Assembly (NCBI GenBank): GCA_016783905.1
Contig: JADHVQ010000007.1
Span: forward strand, 1 to 48,027
Length of the DNA: 48,027 nucleotides
Direction: 5' to 3'
From: Bacteroidales bacterium
GTDB lineage: Bacteria; Bacteroidota; Bacteroidia; Bacteroidales; FEN-979
Shown: piece by piece, positions 30,642 through 43,381 of the stretch
Layout: every line of letters begins with the position of its first letter
Position numbering within the stretch: the stretch's first letter is position 1
Translations under genes and position numbers: made by a program
The notes under the pieces: model-generated
The model's database searches: none
What the model was told of the DNA's origin: nothing
What the model saw: the letters and a program-made list of their open reading frames with translations, nothing else

Positions 30642-31244
30642 ATGGATTTTCCGGCTGCACGGGATTATATACTTTTCCGGCTTAAACATGAGCTTGATCA
30701 ACGGTTAATATACCACACGTACTCACATACCGTTGATGTTTTCAGGGCCGCAACGGAGTTATCTATCCTCGAAGCGCTTGGGGAAGAGGATCAGCGGGTG
30801 ATTGAGACAGCTGCCCTCTTTCATGACGCAGGGATGCTTACAGGGTATGACAATCACGAGGAGAGTTCGGTCCGGATGGCATCTGAAATTCTGAAGCAAT
30901 TCAACTACTCCGCTGATCAGATCGAGATGATTGGACAACTCATTCTTGATACCCGCATGCCTCAGATGGCTTTATCCATTCACGGACAGATCTTGTGCGA
31001 TGCCGATCTGGATTACCTGGGCAGAAGTGACTATTTCATCAACTCCTTTCGGCTCAAACTGGAGTGGCAACTATTCGGCATCAACCAGTTCTCCCTGTTC
31101 GACTGGTTCCTGGTTCAGGAGGAGTTTCTGCAAAGCCACACGTACCTCTCATCTGCTGCAAAAAAGTTGAGAAATGAAGGAAAAAAGCAGAACCTGGAAT
31201 CGATACAGGCACTCATTCACCAACGACACAAACAAACAAACTAA
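30642..31244 (+). CDS. HD-domain phosphohydrolase-like protein
   Basis: LIYHTYSHTVDV...ETAALFHDAGMLTGYDNHEESS...ILCDADLDYLG. Confidence 0.88.
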   Translation: MDFPAARDYILFRLKHELDQRLIYHTYSHTVDVFRAATELSILEALGEEDQRVIETAALFHDAGMLTGYDNHEESSVRMASEILKQFNYSADQIEMIGQLILDTRMPQMALSIHGQILCDADLDYLGRSDYFINSFRLKLEWQLFGINQFSLFDWFLVQEEFLQSHTYLSSAAKKLRNEGKKQNLESIQALIHQRHKQTN

Positions 31245-31246
31245 GC

Positions 31247-34188
<2,942 letters not shown>

Positions 34189-34191
34189 GCC

Positions 34192-34929
34192 TTATTTTGC
34201 CTGCTTTACGCTGCTGGCACCGGAGGTGTGGGCATTCACGCTGGCTCCACCTTTGTACCGTATGTCACAGGCACCCGAAGCTGAGATTTTCAGAACTCCT
34301 GAAGCATTCACATTCGCTTCCGTGGCTCCACTGGCATAAATCGACAGATCTTTCACTTCAAAATCGAAAGCATCCAACTTCGAAGCCCCCGAGGTTTCGA
34401 TGTTGACCTCCTGTGCCTGGCCAACCAGCTTGATTTCGCTGGCTCCGCTGATATCCATGTTGAGCTTTTGCAGATGCAAATTCAGATCGGCTTCTACAGC
34501 ACCACTAATATCAATCCCCATCTTCTCGCCCTTGATCTCGTTTTGCGTGGTGATCTCAACAGCTCCGCTGAGTGACAATGCGTTCAGGTCTGCAACAGTA
34601 ATATACACGTTGAGAGTATGGACATCGTTCATGAACTTCGGAGGAGTTTTTTTCATGCCAATTTTCAAGATGTTATCGCTTACCTCCGTGATGATGTAAG
34701 GGAGCACATCTGCATCAGCCTCCACCTCAACACCGGGTGTACCTGTCTGTTTAATGAAAACTTCAAAGGCACCCCCTACCTTGATAGCAGTAAAGGATCC
34801 TACGTTACGGGTCTCTTTTTTTACACTTTCCCCTTTATAGGAATTGGTTGATGGCATGGCTATAGCTGCCGACATTCCGGAAAGAAGAAAGATGATAAGG
34901 ATTGTTTTGATTTGGTTCATTGTTTTCAT
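34192..34929 (-). CDS. head-GIN / DUF2807 domain protein
   Basis: FTAIKVGGAFEVFIKQTGTPGVEVEAD; recurring xxSGAxx turns of a beta-helix. Confidence 0.88.
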   Translation of the reverse strand: MKTMNQIKTILIIFLLSGMSAAIAMPSTNSYKGESVKKETRNVGSFTAIKVGGAFEVFIKQTGTPGVEVEADADVLPYIITEVSDNILKIGMKKTPPKFMNDVHTLNVYITVADLNALSLSGAVEITTQNEIKGEKMGIDISGAVEADLNLHLQKLNMDISGASEIKLVGQAQEVNIETSGASKLDAFDFEVKDLSIYASGATEANVNASGVLKISASGACDIRYKGGASVNAHTSGASSVKQAK

Positions 34930-34963
34930 GATGTGAATTTTTAGGTTTACATTAGGGATTTGT

Positions 34964-34991
34964 TCTTATGTCTTATATCTTATATCTTAAA
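34964..34991. repeat. heptanucleotide array TCTTATG-TCTTATA-TCTTATA-TCTTAAA
   Basis: Four units between the DUF2807 and DUF4097-like genes. Confidence 0.9.
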
Positions 34992-35001
34992 GCTTTTTCA
35001 A

Positions 35002-36063
35002 TCACAGTTTAATACTGCCAAACTCGTTCCTGATTTTTATGGTTGCAGTGGGGGATGTTCCCACGGTTCCCTTATACTGTTCGTCCTGCCCGGAAACGGT
35101 TAATATCGAGAATGATGCATTTGTTTTAGGGAATTTAATAGATCCGAATTTTGATTCGGCATCCAGGGTATAACTCATCTCCTTTGGGATGCCGATCTCA
35201 ACACTGCCATGCTGGTTGTCTACCACCAGCGATTTGAAGTCAGGAGTAACCGTTTCAACCTTGAAGCTCCCAAATTCGGTATCGAGGTTGATCTTCTGTT
35301 TTACCGACCCGATGTTAAAACTCGAGAACCTGGTTTCCAGTGTAAGCACCGATGCGCGGTCCAGGTCAATCGTTCCCCCTTCGAAAGTTCCTTCCATCAT
35401 GATGACCTCTCCGGCCTGAATATCTGAGTATTTGGAGTTGATCTTCAGGCTGCCGGCATAATCGAGCCGCATCCTGGAGTACTGAATCATCACCACGGCT
35501 CCTTTCATTGATTCAACGGTAGCGCTGCCAAATGCTACCTCCAGGATGTTATCTCCATGATTGAGTCTTCCCAGCGATGCTTTCCCATATTCTACCCGGA
35601 TAGCACTTTTCGCGTTCAACTCTTTGATCATGACATCTCCGAATTTATTCCTCAGATCAAGGGAGACAGATGAGGGCATCATCACTTGGTAATCGATACT
35701 AAAATGACCTTTGGGATCCAGTCCTTTCGCCAGGTTGGTCACTGCCTCAACCTGTGAATCCGATCCCTTGAAAGCGATATCAATCTTGGAAAAGATTTTT
35801 TCGGCAACTGTTTCTGAAGTGGTCTCAACCGAAATGGTGACCTCAATAGCAATTTCGTTTTTACTCCAGATAGTACAGGATATATCTCCAAACCTGTTGT
35901 TCAACCGCAATGTGGCATCAGGTGAAACGGTGAACTCCTTTTTGATTATCTTTTTCAGCCCATTCTTCTGCCGGGCGTTACTCGCGGTAGGTGCGACCAG
36001 AAAGGCGATCAGAAGGAGGACGGTGTATCTCATGTTTTTCATCTTCTTGTTTATTAATTGCAT
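35002..36063 (-). CDS. DUF4097-like beta-helix secreted protein
   Basis: Signal peptide; LRNKFGDVMIKELNAKSAIRVEYGKASLGRL and repeated (K/R)FGS/(K/R)FGD turns. Confidence 0.75.
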   Translation of the reverse strand: MQLINKKMKNMRYTVLLLIAFLVAPTASNARQKNGLKKIIKKEFTVSPDATLRLNNRFGDISCTIWSKNEIAIEVTISVETTSETVAEKIFSKIDIAFKGSDSQVEAVTNLAKGLDPKGHFSIDYQVMMPSSVSLDLRNKFGDVMIKELNAKSAIRVEYGKASLGRLNHGDNILEVAFGSATVESMKGAVVMIQYSRMRLDYAGSLKINSKYSDIQAGEVIMMEGTFEGGTIDLDRASVLTLETRFSSFNIGSVKQKINLDTEFGSFKVETVTPDFKSLVVDNQHGSVEIGIPKEMSYTLDAESKFGSIKFPKTNASFSILTVSGQDEQYKGTVGTSPTATIKIRNEFGSIKL

Positions 36064-36596
36064 TTATTTATTTTTTCCTGAAGGATGGCATCATTCAGCA
36101 GGGATTCTTTGGCTTTACAATTCTGTATCAACGCAGTTTGCACGCGGTTGTCAGAAGGATTCTCTTTTAATGCCGATACCAGGTCATCCATATTTTTGTC
36201 GAGCTGATCCACCTCTTTTTGTGTATGTTTCATCAGTCTGGCGCCGTCTGGACATTCCTGAGCAATCTGGTTCAATTCGGTCATTTGCTGATCAGCCCGG
36301 CGTTCGTAAATGGAGATCACTTCAACAAGCTCTTCGGGCAAGCCCAGGGTAGCCTGCTGAAGGCTGGTCCGACCAGAGAAATCATGGGTTGCCAGCTCAA
36401 AAATGGCCAGTCCGGCAGTCATCAGGATGACAATCCCGGCAGCAATCTTCATCCAGAAGCGAAAAGGAGTTGTTTTCATATCGGACGCGTGAAGTCTATC
36501 CAGTCGTTGCCCGAACCGTTCGAAATGGCCTGTTGCCGGCTCCTGGTCATCAAACATTTCGGCATGGTCTCTTATAAATTTGTCGAGGTTGTTCAT
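36054..36596 (-). CDS. single-pass membrane protein, candidate anti-sigma factor
   Basis: One TM helix (FWMKIAAGIVILMTAGLAIFEL); directly downstream of the ECF sigma gene. Confidence 0.65.
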   Translation of the reverse strand: MNNLDKFIRDHAEMFDDQEPATGHFERFGQRLDRLHASDMKTTPFRFWMKIAAGIVILMTAGLAIFELATHDFSGRTSLQQATLGLPEELVEVISIYERRADQQMTELNQIAQECPDGARLMKHTQKEVDQLDKNMDDLVSALKENPSDNRVQTALIQNCKAKESLLNDAILQEKINKCN

Positions 36597-36598
36597 GG

Positions 36599-37171
36599 CT
36601 AGTTATAGTGAATTTCTCTGGTTAATCTGTTCTGGGTTATCATCTGTAAAAGCCTCTGACGAGCTCTGGAATAGCGTGTGCGGCTGTTATTATAAGAGAT
36701 CTTTAGAATTTCGCTGATCTCTTCATGATCGTACCCTTCCAGGAGGAATAGCGAAAGGATGATGCGGTATTCTTCCGGCAACCGGTTGATCGCCTCCCTG
36801 ATCTCCCGGACCTGAAGCTGAATCTCCTCTTCAGAAGCCTGATCCTCCTCGTCAGGGAAGTCGATGCCGGCCTCTTCAATGGAAACCTGCTCACGCCTCC
36901 TACGAAGTATATCCAATGCATTATTGACTACGATCCGCTTCAACCAGGAGCCGAACGTACCCTCGCCAGAATAATGATGAATCTTACGAAAGGCATCCAG
37001 GAATGACTCCTGCATGTTGTCTTCCGCTTCTGCTGTATCATTCAATATTCTGAGGCTGGTATTAAACATCGCTTTGTAGTATAGCTTGTAGATCTTAAAC
37101 TGGGCATTCCGGTTTCCCTCTTTGCAGGCTTCAATAAGATCCTGGTGAATGTGTTTCAGGTTATGCTCCAA
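36599..37171 (-). CDS. ECF-type RNA polymerase sigma factor
   Basis: TAEAEDNMQESFLDAFRKIHHYSGEGTFGSWLKRIVVNNALDILRRRR; INRLPEEYRIILSLFLLEGYDHEEISEIL. Confidence 0.95.
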   Translation of the reverse strand: MEHNLKHIHQDLIEACKEGNRNAQFKIYKLYYKAMFNTSLRILNDTAEAEDNMQESFLDAFRKIHHYSGEGTFGSWLKRIVVNNALDILRRRREQVSIEEAGIDFPDEEDQASEEEIQLQVREIREAINRLPEEYRIILSLFLLEGYDHEEISEILKISYNNSRTRYSRARQRLLQMITQNRLTREIHYN

Positions 37172-38152
37172 TTGGCAGGATTTTGGTCAAATGACTTGGC
37201 AAAGTTCTCTTTGTTACAAGATTTTATAAAAGTATTTAAAAAATGTAATTTTAATGCCTTGAAAAAGTTCCCAGTACCGGTCTACTTTTATGCCCTTGCA
37301 GCTATGTTGTTCTGGGGCATGTCTTTTATTTGGTCCTCCATCCTTCTGAAGTACTACCAACCCGTCTCCATTATCTTTATCAGATTGATTCTCTCTTCGT
37401 TCTTTCTGTTTATGATCATAGTCATCTTCCGAAAGTGGGAGTGGATGCGACGAAAGGATATCAAATGGTTTCTCCTGAGTGCTCTGTTCAATCCCTTTTT
37501 CTATTTCCTGGGTGAGAACTATGGTCTGAAATTTTCTACCAGTACAATCACCGCCGTGATCATCGCCACCATCCCGGTTTTCTCACCACTGGCAGGATAC
37601 CTGGCATTCCGTGAAAAGCTACGATGGTTCAACCTGGTTGGGATTGCTCTTTCATTCGGAGGGATCAGCATCATGCTTCTCACAAAAGGGCTGCAGTTGG
37701 TGATATCGGATACTGGCATCCTCTGTCTGGCCGGAGCGGTCTTTGCCGCACTGATATATTCTGTTCTGCTCAAGAAATTAGCGGAGAGCTATTCTCCCCT
37801 TTATATCATTGCAATTCAGAATCTCATAGGTGTTTTTCTTTTTCTTCCGCTTTTTTTACTTTTTGAGTCACAACAGGCATTTACTGTCATTCCAACCTGG
37901 GAGATCATCTCTTCGTTCCTGTTTCTGGCTATCTTAGCCTCTTCCCTTGCATTTGTCTTTTTTGCCCATACAATTAAGATCCTGGGTGTGAGCAAAGCCA
38001 ATGTATTCTCCAACCTCATCCCGGTATTCACGGCTATATTCTCCTTCTTCATCCTGGATGAACGCTTCACCTTACAAAAGATCATCGGGATGATCATCGT
38101 CATCTGCGGGGTCTATATTTCCGAGCTGAACCGCAAGAGAATCCGGCAATAA
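37145..38152 (+). CDS. DMT/EamA-family transporter (start probably internal, e.g. TTG at 37259)
   Basis: Two EamA-like halves, about ten TM helices; the ORF 5' end overlaps the divergent sigma gene. Confidence 0.9.
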   Translation: MNVFQVMLQLAGFWSNDLAKFSLLQDFIKVFKKCNFNALKKFPVPVYFYALAAMLFWGMSFIWSSILLKYYQPVSIIFIRLILSSFFLFMIIVIFRKWEWMRRKDIKWFLLSALFNPFFYFLGENYGLKFSTSTITAVIIATIPVFSPLAGYLAFREKLRWFNLVGIALSFGGISIMLLTKGLQLVISDTGILCLAGAVFAALIYSVLLKKLAESYSPLYIIAIQNLIGVFLFLPLFLLFESQQAFTVIPTWEIISSFLFLAILASSLAFVFFAHTIKILGVSKANVFSNLIPVFTAIFSFFILDERFTLQKIIGMIIVICGVYISELNRKRIRQ

Positions 38153-38206
38153 CACCATTATATTTTATTTTATACTTTTACAGGGTTAATCCCGGTACCT
38201 GCTATC

Positions 38207-39637
38207 ATGATATTCCGCCCTGAAATCCTGGCTATCAAAGATCAGCGGATAAAACCATTTATTGATCCCGGTGAGATCTGGGATCTGATCCACCACACTC
38301 ACGCACCGCGGGAACGTGTCAGGGATGTGATCGCTAAAAGCATGGACAAACAGCGTCTGACCCTGGAAGAGACAGCTCTCCTGATCAATGCCGAAGATCC
38401 TGAACTGATTGCAGAGATCAAAGAGAGAGCCAGACAATTGAAAGAGAAGGTGTACGGTCAGCGCATCGTCCTTTTTGCACCGCTTTACATTGGAAATCTC
38501 TGCTCCAACAATTGTGCTTACTGCGGATTTAAGGCAGATAACCAGAAGGTAAAGCGAGTCACATTAAACCGGGAAGAGTTGATTGAGCAGGTGAAGGCCC
38601 TCGAGGATGCCGGTCAGAAACGGCTGATCCTCGTCTATGGGGAACATCCCAATTACGATGCCCGGTTTATTGCTGAAACTGCGCAGATCGTTTACTCGGT
38701 AAAATCAGGTTCCGGAGAGATCCGGAGGGTGAATATCAATGCTGCGCCTCTCGACATTGACGGCTTCCGGATTGTCAAAGATGCGAACATTGGCACCTAC
38801 CAGATTTTCCAGGAGACATACCACGAAGAGACCTACCGGAAGGTTCATCTGGGAGGGATTAAACGGGATTACAACTGGCGGCTGACTGCCCTTGACAGGG
38901 CCCAGGAAGCTGGCATCGACGATGTGGGAATCGGGGCTCTTTTCGGATTGTATGACTGGCGTTTCGATCTTCTTGGACTGGTAAGGCATACCAACCATTT
39001 CGAAGCGGTCTACCAGGTTGGCCCACATACGATCTCATTCCCAAGGATCCAATATGCTTCCCAGCTACAAATCGACAAATCACACCTTGTCAGTGACGAC
39101 GAATTCACCCGGCTGGTGGCCATCCTGCGCCTGGCCGTCCCCTATACGGGGCTGATCCTCACGGCCAGGGAGCCGGCTTCTGTACGCAACGAGATCCTTC
39201 AATTTGGCGTCTCCCAGATCGACGGAGGCACAAATATCGAAATAGGTGGTTATTCGAAAAAGGGGGGTGGTGAAGCTCAGGATATCGATTTCGAACAGTT
39301 TCAGATCAATGACAACCGATCTCTTGATGAGATCATGGTGGAACTCATTGGCCACGGGTACATTCCCTCCTTCTGCACCGCCTGCTACCGGCTGGGCCGG
39401 ACTGGCGAGCATTTCATGGAGTTTTCGGTACCTGGTTTCATCAAACGCTACTGCCAGCCCAACGCCTTGATGACAATGGCGGAGTACCTGGAAGATTACG
39501 CTCCGGTTGAAACAAAAGAGAAGGGATATTGCCTGATACGGGAGAAACTGGTAGAGATGCCCGAAGATAAATTCAAAGTCCTGTTGATTGAAAAGCTTCA
39601 GCAAATCAAAGTTGGAAAACGAGATATATATTTTTAA
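38207..39637 (+). CDS. hydG: [FeFe]-hydrogenase H-cluster radical SAM maturase HydG
   Basis: Radical SAM CSNNCAYC (CX3CX2C) and C-terminal CTAC-X22-C second cluster motif both intact. Confidence 0.93.
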   Translation: MIFRPEILAIKDQRIKPFIDPGEIWDLIHHTHAPRERVRDVIAKSMDKQRLTLEETALLINAEDPELIAEIKERARQLKEKVYGQRIVLFAPLYIGNLCSNNCAYCGFKADNQKVKRVTLNREELIEQVKALEDAGQKRLILVYGEHPNYDARFIAETAQIVYSVKSGSGEIRRVNINAAPLDIDGFRIVKDANIGTYQIFQETYHEETYRKVHLGGIKRDYNWRLTALDRAQEAGIDDVGIGALFGLYDWRFDLLGLVRHTNHFEAVYQVGPHTISFPRIQYASQLQIDKSHLVSDDEFTRLVAILRLAVPYTGLILTAREPASVRNEILQFGVSQIDGGTNIEIGGYSKKGGGEAQDIDFEQFQINDNRSLDEIMVELIGHGYIPSFCTACYRLGRTGEHFMEFSVPGFIKRYCQPNALMTMAEYLEDYAPVETKEKGYCLIREKLVEMPEDKFKVLLIEKLQQIKVGKRDIYF

Positions 39638-39754
39638 CTTCTAATTGATTCATGAGGTTCGGAATTGAATTTCCGGCTACTCCGATCCGGAAACCTTTTA
39701 ACTACTAACTTTCTTTGTCATGCGTGAAAAATGGATATTAGGCATCCCTGTTTA

Positions 39755-40696
39755 CTAGACCAGCGTGATCCTGGTTCCGCCGTTATCGATTCCCAGCATG
39801 GTGGTCTTTGTAATGATGGTATCTTTCCCCGACCGCTCCACAAAATGAATAGCAGCCCGGATCTTGGGCCCCATACTTCCTTCCGGGAACTGTCCCTCTT
39901 CCAGGTACCGTTTTGCTTCTGCAATTGTCATCCTGTCGAGGCTCTTCTGTTCCGGCGTATTATAATTGAGACAAACTTTGGGAACATCCGTGAGGATAAA
40001 CAGCTTGTCGGCATTGATCTGTGAGGCCAGTAGCGCCGAAGCCAGGTCTTTGTCAATAACCGCATCGATGCCCTGCAGCTTGTTGGGAGCTATATAGAAG
40101 ACCGGGATCCCTCCTCCACCAACTGCGATGACGATCTGTCCCTCCCGGGAGATCCGTTCGATGGTCTTCTTGTTCATGATCACCAGCGGTGTGGGTGAAG
40201 CAACCACTTTCCTCCATCCACGTCCACGGGGATCTTCGGCAAACAGAGAACCGGTCTCTTCTGCCATACGATCAGCCTCCTCTTTGGTATAATAGGGTCC
40301 GATGGGCTTGGTTGGTTTCTCAAATGCCGGGTCATCTTTGTTTACCAGTACCTGGGTGGTGATGGTGATGATGTCCCGCTCCATATCATGTGCTTCCAGC
40401 ACATTCTTCAATTGCTGCTCAATGATGTAACCGATAAAACCCTGCGAATAGGCTACACAGATATCGAGTGGCATCTCGGGAATCCCAAACATCTTCTCCC
40501 CGGCTGTGTTGGCCAGCATGATATTGCCAACCTGTGGGCCATTCCCGTGAGTGATCACGATATTATACCCTCGTTTCAGTAATTTCACCAGACATTGGGA
40601 AGTAGCTTTTGCATTGGCTTCCTGATCGTCAATCGTACCTTTCTGACCACTTTGCAACAAAGCATTTCCTCCTAACGCAACAACAGCAAGTTTCAT
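39755..40696 (-). CDS. arcC: carbamate kinase
   Basis: VVALGGNALLQSGQKGT; VITHGNGPQVGNIML; AVGGGGIPV; IDKDLASALLASQI. Confidence 0.96.
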   Translation of the reverse strand: MKLAVVALGGNALLQSGQKGTIDDQEANAKATSQCLVKLLKRGYNIVITHGNGPQVGNIMLANTAGEKMFGIPEMPLDICVAYSQGFIGYIIEQQLKNVLEAHDMERDIITITTQVLVNKDDPAFEKPTKPIGPYYTKEEADRMAEETGSLFAEDPRGRGWRKVVASPTPLVIMNKKTIERISREGQIVIAVGGGGIPVFYIAPNKLQGIDAVIDKDLASALLASQINADKLFILTDVPKVCLNYNTPEQKSLDRMTIAEAKRYLEEGQFPEGSMGPKIRAAIHFVERSGKDTIITKTTMLGIDNGGTRITLV

Positions 40697-40753
40697 GACA
40701 GTTCTCTATATATATGACAAAAGTAGAAATTTTTTATGAAAATTTATCTTCCG

Positions 40754-40761
40754 TACTTTTG
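40754..40761 (+). promoter_or_regulatory. Bacteroidota -7 box TACTTTTG upstream of mtaB (leaderless-type)
   Basis: TACTTTTGCACCATG: box ends 4 nt before ATG 40766. Confidence 0.55.
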
Positions 40762-40765
40762 CACC

Positions 40766-42103
40766 ATGAAGCCGCCTACTATTGCCTTTCACCACTTTGG
40801 TTGCAAAGTAAATTTTGCAGAGGCCTCCTCCCTGTCGAGGCAGTTCTCCGAGAAAGGTTACCAACTGTCCGGATTTCATGAAAAAGCAGATATCTATGTG
40901 ATTAGCAGCTGTGTGGTAACAGCCACTGCGGAGAAGAAGTGCCGTGCTGCCATCAAGCAGGTTCATAACCTGAATCCGGATGCCAGGATCGCTGTCATCG
41001 GCTGTTTCCCGGAACTAAAACACAATGAGGTTGCTGAGATGGATGGAGTAGACGTGGTGCTGGGACATAACGAGAAGTTTAACCTGCTGGAGGAGATAGA
41101 GGGTGGATACCCCTCCCCCGGCCCCTCCCCAACAAGGGAGGGGAGTAAGCCCCCTTCAGGGGGTTTGGGTGTGCCATCGAAAATCGAAAATCGAAAATCG
41201 AAAATCGAATTCATCCCCTCCTACTCATTTGGAGACCGAACCCGCTCCTTCCTGAAGATCCAGGATGGATGCGATTACCACTGCTCCTACTGTGCCATCC
41301 CTCTGGCTCGTGGGAAAAGCCGTAGCGATACCATTGCCCATATTATGACTGCAGCGCGCGAGATTATCGCTTTGGGGGGTAAAGAGATTGTATTAACGGG
41401 AGTCAATATCGGGGATTTCGGGAAACATAACGGTGAGACCTTTTTCCAGTTAATCTCCTTGATGGAAGAGGAGATCCCAATACCACGGATACGGATCTCA
41501 TCTATTGAACCGGACCTGTTGTATGACGACATCATTGACCTGGTGGCATCCTCGAAGAAAATCCTTCCCCACTTCCATATCCCATTGCAATCGGGATCTG
41601 ACAAGGTTCTCCGGACGATGAAAAGGAAATACAAGAAACCACTTTATGCCGAACGGGTGAATAAAATCATAGAGCTCCTCCCCTATGCCTGCATCGCAGC
41701 TGATGTGATCGTAGGATTTCCTGGAGAGAGTGAAGAAGATTTCCTGGGAACGGTTGCATTTCTTGAGGATCTCCCGATCTCCTATATGCATGTCTTCTCT
41801 TACAGTAGGCGGGAAAATACATTGGCGGCAAGGTCGGCTAAAGATATTCCAAAAGCAGAAAAGAAGCGTCGTAGCGAAGAGTTACACCAACTCTCCGACA
41901 AGAAAAAAATAGCATTTTATAAGTCCAACCGGGGGCGAAAAGCGAATGTGCTGTTTGAGTCGGATAATAAAGAGGGCATGATGCACGGCTTCACGGAGAA
42001 CTACATCAAAGTGAAAACACCATATGATGCAACCCTTGTCAATGAGATCAGGACCGTAAGGCTGGAGGAGCTGGATGAGGATATGACGTATGTGGTGAGG
42101 TAG
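40766..42103 (+). CDS. mtaB: tRNA t6A37 methylthiotransferase-like protein (MtaB), with repeat-derived in-frame insertion
   Basis: AFHHFGCKVNFAEASSLSRQF; CDYHCSYCAIPLARGKSRS; insertion YPSPGPSPTREGSKPPSGGLGVPSKIENRKSKIE before FIPSYSFGDRTRSFLKIQDGC. Confidence 0.92.
   Translation: MKPPTIAFHHFGCKVNFAEASSLSRQFSEKGYQLSGFHEKADIYVISSCVVTATAEKKCRAAIKQVHNLNPDARIAVIGCFPELKHNEVAEMDGVDVVLGHNEKFNLLEEIEGGYPSPGPSPTREGSKPPSGGLGVPSKIENRKSKIEFIPSYSFGDRTRSFLKIQDGCDYHCSYCAIPLARGKSRSDTIAHIMTAAREIIALGGKEIVLTGVNIGDFGKHNGETFFQLISLMEEEIPIPRIRISSIEPDLLYDDIIDLVASSKKILPHFHIPLQSGSDKVLRTMKRKYKKPLYAERVNKIIELLPYACIAADVIVGFPGESEEDFLGTVAFLEDLPISYMHVFSYSRRENTLAARSAKDIPKAEKKRRSEELHQLSDKKKIAFYKSNRGRKANVLFESDNKEGMMHGFTENYIKVKTPYDATLVNEIRTVRLEELDEDMTYVVR
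41101..41210. repeat. composite GC-rich hairpin repeat + (ATCGAAA)x4-ATCGAAT, inserted in frame in mtaB
   Basis: Heptads at 41176-41210; GC-rich part 41110-41173 related to 21086-21137. Confidence 0.92.
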
Positions 42104-42135
42104 CGAGGTAGCGAAATAAATCGTAAATTGCAACT

Positions 42136-43317
42136 ATGTTTCCTAGAATCAGTGACTTAATCAATTATCTGCTGGGAACCGACCTTGATATCCCAATCCA
42201 GAGTTATGGGTTCATGGTTGCGCTTGCCTTTATTGCTGGCGCGGTTGTTCTTTACTTCGAATTGAAACGTAAAGAGAGGGCCGGTCAGATTCCTTCCCAG
42301 CAAAGAAAGGTGCTGAAAGGTGCTCCTGCAACGAGCCAGGAGCTGTTTTTCTCTGTCCTTTTTGGGTTTATCCTCGGGTGGAAGGGAGTTGGGCTGATCC
42401 TGAACTACAGCACATTCAGTCAGGATCCTCAAGCGTTTATTCTCTCCTGGCACGGCAGTGTGGTTGCCGGACTCCTTCTGGCCGCTGGATTTGCTGGGTT
42501 CAACTACTATATAAAACGGAAGGAGCGCCTGGATCCGCCGGTATGGGAAGAGGTGACGATCCATCCATACCAGCTCGCCGGAACCATCCTGCTGATTGCT
42601 GCCATCTTTGGAATCATCGGGGCGAAAATCTTTGACACCCTGGAGCACTTCGACGACCTGATCAGAGATCCGCTGGGGACCCTCTTTTCATTTGCCGGTT
42701 TGTCTTTCTACGGTGGATTGATCGTTGCAGCTTTTGCTGTGGTGTGGTATGCCCGAAAAAACAAAATCAGGTTCCCCTATATAGCAGATGCGATGGCACC
42801 AGCATTGATCCTGGCATATGCAGTTGGAAGGATCGGATGCCAGATCTCCGGGGATGGATGCTGGGGGATTGCCAATCCGAATCCCATGCCCCAATGGATG
42901 AGTTTCCTGCCAGAGTGGGTCTGGAGTTTCCAATACCCGCACAATGTTATTGATGAAGGCATCCCGATTCCCGGTTGTGAAGGTGACCATTGCTTTATCC
43001 TGCCTTACCGGGTCTACCCTACTCCACTTTATGAGACGGTGATGGGGTTATTGATCTTCGGGATCCTTATGGCGATCAGGAAAGCGCTAAAGATCCCCGG
43101 ATACCTCTTCTCCATCTACCTGATCCTGAACGGTGTTGAGCGATTCCTCATCGAAGGGATTCGGGTTAATAAATCCTATCATATCCTGGGAATGCAACTC
43201 ACCCAGGCGCAGGGTATTGCGGTAGGGCTTATATTTCTGGGAATTGCCGGGTTTTGGTATTTTTGGTGGTTAAATAAACGGTCAGAAGGTCATACAGTCA
43301 GTATGTCAGGAAGGTGA
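42136..43317 (+). CDS. lgt: prolipoprotein diacylglyceryl transferase
   Basis: GLSFYGGLIVAAF; AVGRIGCQISGDGCWG; TPLYETVMGLLIFG. Confidence 0.9.
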   Translation: MFPRISDLINYLLGTDLDIPIQSYGFMVALAFIAGAVVLYFELKRKERAGQIPSQQRKVLKGAPATSQELFFSVLFGFILGWKGVGLILNYSTFSQDPQAFILSWHGSVVAGLLLAAGFAGFNYYIKRKERLDPPVWEEVTIHPYQLAGTILLIAAIFGIIGAKIFDTLEHFDDLIRDPLGTLFSFAGLSFYGGLIVAAFAVVWYARKNKIRFPYIADAMAPALILAYAVGRIGCQISGDGCWGIANPNPMPQWMSFLPEWVWSFQYPHNVIDEGIPIPGCEGDHCFILPYRVYPTPLYETVMGLLIFGILMAIRKALKIPGYLFSIYLILNGVERFLIEGIRVNKSYHILGMQLTQAQGIAVGLIFLGIAGFWYFWWLNKRSEGHTVSMSGR

Positions 43318-43345
43318 TGTAGGGATGAGGTGATGAAGGGATGAA

Positions 43346-43365
43346 ATCGAAAATCGAAAATCGAA
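43346..43365. repeat. heptanucleotide array ATCGAAA x2-ATCGAA
   Basis: Between lgt and suhB; same unit as in mtaB. Confidence 0.85.
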
Positions 43366-43381
43366 TGAATCGTAAATTGTA

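Noticed and set aside
41176-41210. ATCGAAA array and other tandem arrays considered as CRISPR
   Set aside because: Units are 7 nt with no spacers, and no cas genes were seen.
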